Source: an uncultured SAR86 cluster bacterium | GTDB lineage: Bacteria; Pseudomonadota; Gammaproteobacteria; Magnimaribacterales; D2472 | Length of the DNA: 64,000 nt | Direction: 5' to 3' | Assembly (NCBI GenBank): GCA_902612915.1 | Contig: CACMFH010000002.1 | Location: 62,001-126,000, forward strand | Part shown: in pieces, positions 57,431 through 64,000 of the stretch | Position numbering within the stretch: position 1 is the stretch's first letter | Layout: each line of letters opens with the position of its first letter | Notes under the pieces: model-generated | The model's input: the letters and a program-made list of their open reading frames with translations, nothing else | The model's database searches: none | What the model was told of the DNA's origin: nothing | Translations under genes and position numbers: made by a program

Positions 57431-58540
57431 ATGAATATTAGTAAAAGTGACATTTTGGTAATTTTGCCATTGGGTTTATTACTTGTTATAGGTTTGGTAA
57501 TGGTAACTTCATCAAGCATATATATTGCTGATAATATGACCTCTAATCCCTTTCACTTTGCTAAAAGACAAGCATTATTTATATCAGTGGGACTATTTTC
57601 AATGACATTTTTCTTAATATTGCCATCAGATTTTCTTTTAAGATCCGATTGGATATTTATGTTGTTGAGCATAATTCTTTTAATTATTCTTTTTATTCCT
57701 GAAGTTGGCACAAGTGTGAATGGGAGTATTAGATGGATAAGAATGGGACCAATTAATATCCAACCCTCCGAGATTTGTAAATTTAGTTTAATTCTATATA
57801 TTTCAGGATACTCTGTTAGAAGAATGTCAGAAATAAATTCGCTTAGAAGTTTCTTAAAACCATTATTTCTGTTATTCATAATATCTTTACTAGTAATGAG
57901 CCAACCTGATCTTGGTTCTACAGCCATCATTTGCTTTTTAGTTGTTGGTATTCTTTTTTATGCAGGCATATCTTTTTATCAAATTTGTTTGCTAGTTTTA
58001 TTAATTATTTTGTTGGGTTACTTAGCTATAACTTCTTCACCAATGAGATTAGCTAGGGTTTTAGCATTCACAGATCCTTTTGCATTAGATGTTGTGCAAA
58101 ACGCAGGATGGCAATTGTCCAATTCTTTAATAAGCATTGGTCAAGGTGGATGGTTTGGTCTAGGCCTAGGAAATAGTTTTCAAAAAAGCTTTTTTTTACC
58201 TGAAGCTCATACAGATTTTATATTTGCAATTTTAGTTGAGGAACTTGGAATTATAGGAGGCATGTTGTTAATTTTTTTATATGTGACTATGTTGATTGGA
58301 TTGATTTTTATATCTTTTGATTCTTTCAAAAAAGATAGATTATTTCAGGGATATTTAGTGTTTGGCGTATTTCTTTTAATATCAATACAAGCATTGTTTA
58401 ATATAGCAGTAAATATTGGTCTTTTACCGACTAAGGGCCTTACATTACCTTTTATCAGCTACGGAGGAACAAGTATCATTATAATGTTATCTTTAATGGG
58501 GATTGTTCTGAGAATAAATAATGAAAATAAAGTTCTTTAA
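57431..58540 (+). CDS. ftsW: Septal peptidoglycan glycosyltransferase FtsW
   Basis: SEDS-family polymerase that works with FtsI. 369 residues and about ten helices. Typical motifs are NGSIRWIRMGPINIQPSEI, QPDLGS, the periplasmic PEAHTDFIFA and the late LPFISYGGTS. It begins directly after the murD stop and ends directly before murG. Confidence 0.96.
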   Translation: MNISKSDILVILPLGLLLVIGLVMVTSSSIYIADNMTSNPFHFAKRQALFISVGLFSMTFFLILPSDFLLRSDWIFMLLSIILLIILFIPEVGTSVNGSIRWIRMGPINIQPSEICKFSLILYISGYSVRRMSEINSLRSFLKPLFLLFIISLLVMSQPDLGSTAIICFLVVGILFYAGISFYQICLLVLLIILLGYLAITSSPMRLARVLAFTDPFALDVVQNAGWQLSNSLISIGQGGWFGLGLGNSFQKSFFLPEAHTDFIFAILVEELGIIGGMLLIFLYVTMLIGLIFISFDSFKKDRLFQGYLVFGVFLLISIQALFNIAVNIGLLPTKGLTLPFISYGGTSIIIMLSLMGIVLRINNENKVL

Positions 58541-59587
58541 ATGAAATTCTTAATCGTTGCTGCTAAGACTGGAGGTCATGTATTTCCTGCTGCAACTGTC
58601 AGCAAAAAACTTATTAATAACGATCATCAAATTATTTTGATTGGAACTGGAAACAAAATTGAAATAAATGCATATGAGGAACTAAATTCTAAGCAATATA
58701 AACTTAATATAGATGGCTTTAGAGGAAAAAATGTTTTCATAAAAATTAAGGTATTATTTCAAATCATTACCAATATATTCTATCTAATAAAGGTGATTAA
58801 AAAAGAAAGAGTAGATGCCATGATTGGCTTTGGCGGTTTTATTAGCGTACCAGCAGGCATAGCATGCTTTATTAAAGGAATTCCAGTTTTTACTCATGAG
58901 CAAAACTCTGTAATGGGTTCAGCTAATAAGTTACTCTCAAAATTTGCTGTGATAAATTTTTTAGGATTTAAGATTTCAAATATAAATAATTCTATATTTT
59001 CAGGAAATCCAATTAGAGATACTTTTAGATCTTATAATAAAGATATAACCGAAGAATTAGAAGACAAGATTAAAGTTTATATTACTGGTGGAAGTCAAGG
59101 ATCTTCATATATCAATTTAAATATGCCTCATGCATTGGAGCCATTATCGGAATATTTATTTATAAAACATCAATGTGGTTTAGATAATCTTGAAAAAGTA
59201 AAAAGTGAATATGAATCGAGAAATATTGAAGCAGAGGTTTTGGAATTTTTCAATAATCCTGAAGAACAGATAAAATGGTCAGATTTTGTTGTCTCAAGAG
59301 CAGGAGCACTTAGTTTATCTGAAATCACTTCAATGAAGAAAGGTGCCTTAATGATTCCTCTGCCAAATTCTATTGATAATCATCAATACGAAAATGCAAA
59401 AAAAATTGAGGATATGGGTATGGGTATTTTGCATGAAGAAGATGAAGATATAAGTTATCTCACTGATAAAATAAATGAAATTATTAAAGATAAAAAATAT
59501 ATCAATTGGAAAAAAAATGAACTTACAAATCATCTAAATGCTGCAAATGAAATAGTGAAATACATTGAAGAATATCTCAATAAATGA
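58541..59587 (+). CDS. murG: UDP-GlcNAc:lipid I GlcNAc transferase MurG
   Basis: Makes lipid II at the inner face of the membrane. 348 residues with TGGHVFPA near the N terminus, MIGFGGFISVPAG, THEQNSVMGSANK, ITGGSQGS and the donor-site pattern SRAGALSLSEI. It overlaps murC by 4 bp. Confidence 0.95.
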   Translation: MKFLIVAAKTGGHVFPAATVSKKLINNDHQIILIGTGNKIEINAYEELNSKQYKLNIDGFRGKNVFIKIKVLFQIITNIFYLIKVIKKERVDAMIGFGGFISVPAGIACFIKGIPVFTHEQNSVMGSANKLLSKFAVINFLGFKISNINNSIFSGNPIRDTFRSYNKDITEELEDKIKVYITGGSQGSSYINLNMPHALEPLSEYLFIKHQCGLDNLEKVKSEYESRNIEAEVLEFFNNPEEQIKWSDFVVSRAGALSLSEITSMKKGALMIPLPNSIDNHQYENAKKIEDMGMGILHEEDEDISYLTDKINEIIKDKKYINWKKNELTNHLNAANEIVKYIEEYLNK

Positions 59588-60978
59588 AATTTTTTAAAAA
59601 AGTAAAACATATCCATTTTGTAGGAATTGGTGGAGCAGGAATGATAGGCATTGCTAAAGTATTGCTGAAAAAGGGATACAAAATATCAGGTTCTGACATA
59701 TCAGACTCTCGTGAATTAAGAAAATTAGAAAAACATGGTGCAAAGGTATTTATTGGTCATTCATCTAAGAATATTAAGGGTGCAGATTTACTAGTTATAT
59801 CATCTGCAATTAGTTCCAGAAATCCTGAATTAGTCCAAGCAAAAAAAGATTTTATTACATCAATACCAAGGGCCGAAATGCTTGGAAGTATAATGATTGG
59901 ATATGAAAGCATTGCTGTTGCTGGAAGTCATGGCAAAACCACAACAACAAGCATGATTGCAAAAATATTAAGTGTTGCAAATTTAAGCCCAACATATGTT
60001 GTTGGAGGAAAAGTTTTAAGTACAGACGAGAATTCAGACTTAGGCAAAGGAAAATATATTGTCGCAGAAGCAGATGAGAGTGATGGATCATTTGTTCACC
60101 TTCAACCTGATGTCGCTGTTTTAACAAATATAGATGATGATCATCTGGCTCATTTTAATAACATCTTTGAAAATCTTTTAGATTCATTTGTTTTATTTTT
60201 AGAAAACGTACCTTTTTATGGATATTTGATAATTAATGGCGATGATAAGAACATAAAAAAAATCTCAAAAAGAATATCTAGATCACAAGTTACGTTTGGA
60301 GAGTCAAAAGATTGTGATTATAAAATCATCAAAATCATTTCAAAAAACGGTAAGCAAGATTTTCAAATTTTTGATAAAAAAACAAGAAAGGTTTATAAAT
60401 TTAAAATTAATCTTCCTGGTAAGCATAATGTTTTTAATGCAACAGCTGCAATCGCTGTTGCGTTAGAGGAAGGTATTTCAATTAGCTCAATAAGGAATGG
60501 CATTAAAGAATTTACAGGGGTTGGAAGAAGATATGAGAAGCATGATATTAAAATTGATGATAAATCATTAACCTTAATTGATGATTATGGTCATCATCCG
60601 TTAGAAATTGAATCAAATATAAAGGCGTATAAAGAAGAATATAAAAATAAAAAAGTATGTATGATTTTTCAACCACATAGGTTTTCAAGGACAGCACAGC
60701 TCTTTGATGATTTTATAAAGGTATTAAAGCAAACCGATTCATTAATAATGTTAGATATTTATTCTGCAAGCGAGAAGCCAATTAAAGGCATAAACTCAAG
60801 GAGAATTGTAGAAACTTTAAAACAAAATGGCCATAAAGATGTAACTTTTTTAAAAAAACATGATGATGTAATAGATTTGATTAAAAAGAAAAAGGATGAT
60901 TTTGATATTTTAGTTACCCAAGGTGCTGGTAGTGTTTCGAATATTTGTCAAATAATTAAAAATCAATGGGAAAAATAA
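59584..60978 (+). CDS. murC: UDP-N-acetylmuramate:L-alanine ligase MurC
   Basis: Adds L-Ala to UDP-MurNAc. 464 residues with HFVGIGGAGMIGIAKVLL, ATP loop GSHGKTTTT, AEADESDGSF, NIDDDHLAHF and DDYGHHPLEIE. Full length and normal motifs, in contrast to MurD three genes upstream. It overlaps ddl by 13 bp. Confidence 0.97.
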   Translation: MKFFKKVKHIHFVGIGGAGMIGIAKVLLKKGYKISGSDISDSRELRKLEKHGAKVFIGHSSKNIKGADLLVISSAISSRNPELVQAKKDFITSIPRAEMLGSIMIGYESIAVAGSHGKTTTTSMIAKILSVANLSPTYVVGGKVLSTDENSDLGKGKYIVAEADESDGSFVHLQPDVAVLTNIDDDHLAHFNNIFENLLDSFVLFLENVPFYGYLIINGDDKNIKKISKRISRSQVTFGESKDCDYKIIKIISKNGKQDFQIFDKKTRKVYKFKINLPGKHNVFNATAAIAVALEEGISISSIRNGIKEFTGVGRRYEKHDIKIDDKSLTLIDDYGHHPLEIESNIKAYKEEYKNKKVCMIFQPHRFSRTAQLFDDFIKVLKQTDSLIMLDIYSASEKPIKGINSRRIVETLKQNGHKDVTFLKKHDDVIDLIKKKKDDFDILVTQGAGSVSNICQIIKNQWEK

Positions 60979-61892
60979 ATAAAATCGCAGTTCTATATGG
61001 AGGCTCTTCCTCTGAAAGAGAAGTTTCTATTCAAAGTGGAAAGGGCGTTCATAATGCAATCTGCGACTTAGGCTATGAATCAGATCTAATTGATTTTAAA
61101 GATCTTAACAATTTGAATGAATTAAAGGTTTATGACTTTATATTTATTGCTCTTCATGGTTTTGAAGGCGAAGCCGGTAAACTTCAAAGAGATTTAGATG
61201 ATTTAAATATTTTATATTCTGGATCAGGCCCTGAAGCTTGCATGAAAACATGGAACAAAAAAGTCACAAAAGAAATTTTAAAAAAAAATAATATAAATAC
61301 TCCTGTTTACCTGAGTATTTCTGAGTTTTCTCTTGAAGATGCAAATCAAAGTTTAAATACATCATCATTTGATCGATTTAGACCATTTAATTATTTATTT
61401 TTAAAACCTGAGGAAGATGGCTCCAGTATTGATATTTTTAAAATAAGTGATGAAGAAAGCCTTAAAAATGCATATACAAAATGCACTAATCGTAAAAGAG
61501 GTTTTATATTTGAAGAATATATTGATGGAAGAGAGCTAACGGTGACCGTAATTGATAAAGAATGTTTCCCGCCTATTGAAATAATTACAAAAAATGAATT
61601 TTATGATTATGATGCAAAGTATATTTCAGATGATACCTTGCATATTGAAGCAAAATTAACGCAAAGTGAATTAGTTGATATTAAATCAGTATCTTTAGAT
61701 GCATTTGAAGCACTTAATTGCAAAGCATGGGCAAGAGTTGATTTGATTCAAGATAAAAAAGGTAATTTTTATGTAATAGAGATTAATACAGTTCCTGGAA
61801 TGACAAGCCATAGCAATGTTCCAAAGTCTGGAAGTCTATTAGGCTTAACTTATAATGAGGTTGTCCAAAAAATCATAGATGCATCTATATAA
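60966..61892 (+). CDS. ddl: D-alanine:D-alanine ligase
   Basis: ATP-grasp enzyme providing D-Ala-D-Ala for MurF. 308 residues with GGSSSEREVSI, ALHGFEGEAG, the GSS loop (EEDGSSID), YDYDAKY and a C-terminal EINTVPGMTSHS. It overlaps ftsQ by 14 bp. The order murC-ddl-ftsQ-ftsA is as in E. coli and Pseudomonas. Confidence 0.95.
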   Translation: MGKINKIAVLYGGSSSEREVSIQSGKGVHNAICDLGYESDLIDFKDLNNLNELKVYDFIFIALHGFEGEAGKLQRDLDDLNILYSGSGPEACMKTWNKKVTKEILKKNNINTPVYLSISEFSLEDANQSLNTSSFDRFRPFNYLFLKPEEDGSSIDIFKISDEESLKNAYTKCTNRKRGFIFEEYIDGRELTVTVIDKECFPPIEIITKNEFYDYDAKYISDDTLHIEAKLTQSELVDIKSVSLDAFEALNCKAWARVDLIQDKKGNFYVIEINTVPGMTSHSNVPKSGSLLGLTYNEVVQKIIDASI

Positions 61893-62505
61893 AAAACTAT
61901 TGTTAATAATTGTAATCTTAATTCCTACAAATTTATTTGCAGAATATGAAATCAATATTAATTTTGAATCAGGATTTGAATTTGAATCGCAAAAAATATT
62001 AATAATTGATCTAAAAAACTCTAAATCAAAAAAACAAATTGAGAAAATTCTCAAAAGACAAGATTGGATTAAAGATTTCTCAATAGTCTATAAACCTTTC
62101 AAAAAGGAAGTTTATATAAGTATTACAAATAGAGAGCCTATTTTTGTTCTTAACAATCAATTTTTTTATGATATTAATTTACATAAATTTAAGTTTGATA
62201 ATTCAAAGAGAGATTTGGTAATCGTGCAGGGACCTGTAAAAAATGAAGAAGACATTTTAGAAATAATTTCTAGAATTGGCTCAATTTCAAACATAAACTT
62301 TAATCTGAATAAAATCAATTACAGTTATGTTAATGGTTGGGATGTTATTACAGAAAAAACTTTAATCAGGTTTGGTAACGATTTAACAGAAACAAAATTC
62401 AAAAATTTTGAATATACAGCAAATTATTTGTTCGAGAATGGAAAAAATCCTAGTATCATAGATATTAGATATAGAGATGGAGTTGCATTAAATTATGGCA
62501 AATAA
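61879..62505 (+). CDS. ftsQ: Cell division protein FtsQ (short form)
   Basis: Bitopic division protein linking FtsL/B to the ring. 208 residues against 276 in E. coli. An N-terminal hydrophobic stretch (about 7-21) begins almost at once, so the cytosolic tail is only a few residues. A POTRA-like part (about 35-95, with RQDWIKDFSIVYKPFKKEVYI) and the beta domain with NREPIFVLNNQFFYD follow. Assigned from position between ddl and ftsA plus this layout. Confidence 0.8.
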   Translation: MHLYKKLLLIIVILIPTNLFAEYEININFESGFEFESQKILIIDLKNSKSKKQIEKILKRQDWIKDFSIVYKPFKKEVYISITNREPIFVLNNQFFYDINLHKFKFDNSKRDLVIVQGPVKNEEDILEIISRIGSISNINFNLNKINYSYVNGWDVITEKTLIRFGNDLTETKFKNFEYTANYLFENGKNPSIIDIRYRDGVALNYGK

Positions 62506-63721
62506 CAATAAAAATTCTAATTTAATAGTTGGTTTGGATATAGGTACGTCAAAAGTTGTATGTATTGTTGGAAGATATAATAGCGAAGCTAAACTTGAAA
62601 TTGTTGCATTGGGTGCTTATCCATCGAGCGGATTAAAAAAAGGCGTAGTTGTAAATATTGATGCTACCACCGATGCAATAAGCAAAGCAGTAGAACAAGC
62701 TCAATCGATGATTGAGGAAAAAATTAAATCGGTCTATGTAGGAATTGCTGGAAATCACATCAAAAGTCTTAATTCACAAGGTGCTGTTGGCATCAAAGAT
62801 AATGAGGTGTCGGCATTCGATATTGATAGAGTCATTGAGTCAGCTCAAGCAGTTTCAATACCATCAGATCAGAGAGTTCTTCATGTTTTACCTCAGTCTT
62901 TTGTAATTGATGATCAAGAAGTAAGTCTTGATCCTCTAGGGATGTCTGGAGTAAGGCTTGAGGCTAAAGTTCACCTTGTAACATGCGCAAGTAGTGCAAT
63001 TAAAAACATCGAAAAATGCATAAAAAATTGTGGACTAAGTGTAGACGGTTTTGTTTTAGAGCAGTTAGCTAGTTCACATTCTATTCTTTCTGAAGATGAA
63101 AAGGATCTTGGAGTATGTTTGGTTGATATTGGAGGAGGGACGACAGATATTGCAATTTTTAATACAGGCTCAATTGTATTCACTGGGGTGATTCCAATTG
63201 CAGGTGATCAAGTAACAAGTGATATTGCTCAAGCTTTAAGAACGCCTACACCTCAAGCAGAAGAGATAAAACAAAAACATGGATGCGCAGTCACCGAATT
63301 TACAAAAGATGATGAAACTGTTGAAGTCCTTGGTGTTGGCGGAAGGCCGCCAAGAGAACTATCCAGAAGCTCGTTAGCCGACATAATACAGCCTCGATAT
63401 TCTGAACTATTTGATTTAATTAAAGCTGAAATTTCAAGAAATGGATTTGAAGACAAAATTTCTGCTGGAATTGTATTTACTGGTGGTACCTCCAAGATGG
63501 AGGGAGTTGTTGAATTAGCTGAATCAATTTTTCAAACATCAGTAAGAATGGGCATTCCGTCTAAGTTTAAAGGGATGGAGACCATACTTCAAAATCCAAT
63601 ATATTCAACCTCAATTGGACTTATAGAACATGGTTATAAGCAGATTAATCATGAAATGCTTGCAGAACAAAATCAAGGGTTTTTCTCCAAGCTTCTTAGA
63701 ATAGTTAAAAGTGAGTATTGA
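62495..63721 (+). CDS. ftsA: Cell division protein FtsA
   Basis: Actin-like protein that tethers FtsZ to the membrane. 408 residues with GLDIGTSKVVCIVG, the 1C domain, VDIGGGTTDIAIF and TGGTSKMEGV. The C-terminal amphipathic tip (GFFSKLLRIVKSEY) is the membrane-targeting sequence. It is the last dcw gene here; ftsZ, which normally follows, is at the other end of the cluster. Confidence 0.97.
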   Translation: MANNNKNSNLIVGLDIGTSKVVCIVGRYNSEAKLEIVALGAYPSSGLKKGVVVNIDATTDAISKAVEQAQSMIEEKIKSVYVGIAGNHIKSLNSQGAVGIKDNEVSAFDIDRVIESAQAVSIPSDQRVLHVLPQSFVIDDQEVSLDPLGMSGVRLEAKVHLVTCASSAIKNIEKCIKNCGLSVDGFVLEQLASSHSILSEDEKDLGVCLVDIGGGTTDIAIFNTGSIVFTGVIPIAGDQVTSDIAQALRTPTPQAEEIKQKHGCAVTEFTKDDETVEVLGVGGRPPRELSRSSLADIIQPRYSELFDLIKAEISRNGFEDKISAGIVFTGGTSKMEGVVELAESIFQTSVRMGIPSKFKGMETILQNPIYSTSIGLIEHGYKQINHEMLAEQNQGFFSKLLRIVKSEY

Positions 63722-63750
63722 TAATAAAAATTAATTCATTTAGAATTCGC
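63718..63750 (+). promoter_or_regulatory. Putative rpsF promoter with TCGC discriminator
   Basis: TTGATA (-35, 63718-63723) and TAGAAT (-10, 63741-63746) are 17 bp apart, followed directly by TCGC. The -35 overlaps the ftsA stop codon. Same architecture as the rpsO and rplM promoters. Confidence 0.6.
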
Positions 63751-63753
63751 ATT

Positions 63754-63793
63754 CCTTGGTTTTTACGGTAAGTAAAAATCTATAACCATAAGG
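63754..63793 (+). promoter_or_regulatory. Structured rpsF leader that can pair the ribosome-binding site
   Basis: An inner hairpin pairs TTTTTAC (63760-63766) with GTAAAAA (63772-63778) around GGTAA. An outer helix can pair CCTTGG (63754-63759) with CC-AT-AAGG (63786-63793), burying the AAGG of the ribosome-binding site. S6-S18 autoregulatory leaders are known in many bacteria; membership here is inferred. Confidence 0.45.
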
Positions 63794-63798
63794 AAAAT

Positions 63799-64000
63799 AT
63801 GAAAAAGTACGAAGCAGTAATTATTTTAAATCCTAACCTTTCTTCTAAGGTAGACTCATTTATAAAAGATTTTGAAAAACTTCTAAAAGCTAATACCTTT
63901 AACATTAAAAAAATGGAGGATATTGGTAGAAGACAACTTTCATATTCTATTAATAATCACAATAAAGGACATTATTTAATTTTTAACATTGAAGGAAATG
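63799..64000 (+). CDS. rpsF: 30S ribosomal protein S6 (3' end outside window)
   Basis: Binds 16S rRNA together with S18. The visible 67 codons begin MKKYEAVIILNP and continue with the family pattern, including the RRQLSYSINNHNKGHYLIF segment. The start has TAAGGAAAA just upstream. The gene runs off the window. Confidence 0.93.
   Translation, partial: MKKYEAVIILNPNLSSKVDSFIKDFEKLLKANTFNIKKMEDIGRRQLSYSINNHNKGHYLIFNIEGN

Overview
The window is a compact, AT-rich stretch of a bacterial chromosome. About 70 protein genes, five tRNAs and RNase P RNA fill almost all of it, most spacers are a few bases, and several genes overlap. There are no phage, insertion-sequence, CRISPR or toxin-antitoxin signatures. 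Gene order is gammaproteobacterial and most like Pseudomonas: ftsH-glmM-tpiA-secG-tRNAs-rimP-nusA-infB-rbfA-truB-rpsO-pnp; lolB-ispE-tRNA-Gln-prs-rplY-pth-ychF-tRNA-Met opposite hemA-prfA-prmC; gatCAB opposite mreBCD; rpoN-lptB-lptA-kdsD; rplM-rpsI-petABC-sspA; lpoA opposite rsmI; then rnpB and the dcw cluster. Low GC, short genes and missing operon members suggest a streamlined marine gammaproteobacterium, probably SAR86-like. That placement is inference from layout and composition, not from a tree.

Layout. 1-12.0 kb: FtsH (5' end outside the window), amino-sugar and triose enzymes, SecG, an inverted tRNA-Leu, initiator tRNA, and the transcription/translation operon ending in pnp. 12.1-12.6 kb: two tandem, related, unrecognised small membrane proteins. 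12.6-20.6 kb: tRNA-Met to lolB on the minus strand, hemA-prfA-prmC on the plus strand. 20.6-24.9 kb: an accessory block of SelO, a nitroreductase, an acyl-CoA ligase and a MaoC hydratase. 24.9-32.8 kb: gatCAB opposite mreBCD and a short YhdP-like protein. 32.8-41.7 kb: mgtE, rpoN, lptBA, kdsD, mlaC, ibaG, murA, a DegS-type protease and ZapE. 41.8-47.7 kb: rplM-rpsI, the cytochrome bc1 complex, sspA, a short LpoA, rsmI. 47.75-63.7 kb: rnpB and a dcw cluster in the order mraZ-ftsZ-rsmH-ftsL-ftsI-murE-murF-mraY-murD-ftsW-murG-murC-ddl-ftsQ-ftsA. The window closes in rpsF.

The envelope dominates: peptidoglycan precursors (glmM, murA, murC-F, mraY, murG, ddl), septation (fts genes), elongation (mreBCD), LPS export (lptA, lptB, kdsD) and outer-membrane lipid or lipoprotein handling (mlaC, lolB, YhdP). 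The most unusual observations are ftsZ placed second in the dcw cluster instead of after ftsA; a clear array of 10-bp-spaced AAAGTGT boxes upstream of mraZ, probably the MraZ operator; a MurD that lacks about 75 residues of its central domain and has Arg in the P-loop; and the two small paralogous membrane proteins. Three ribosomal-protein promoters share one architecture, and several divergent gene pairs have no intergenic DNA.
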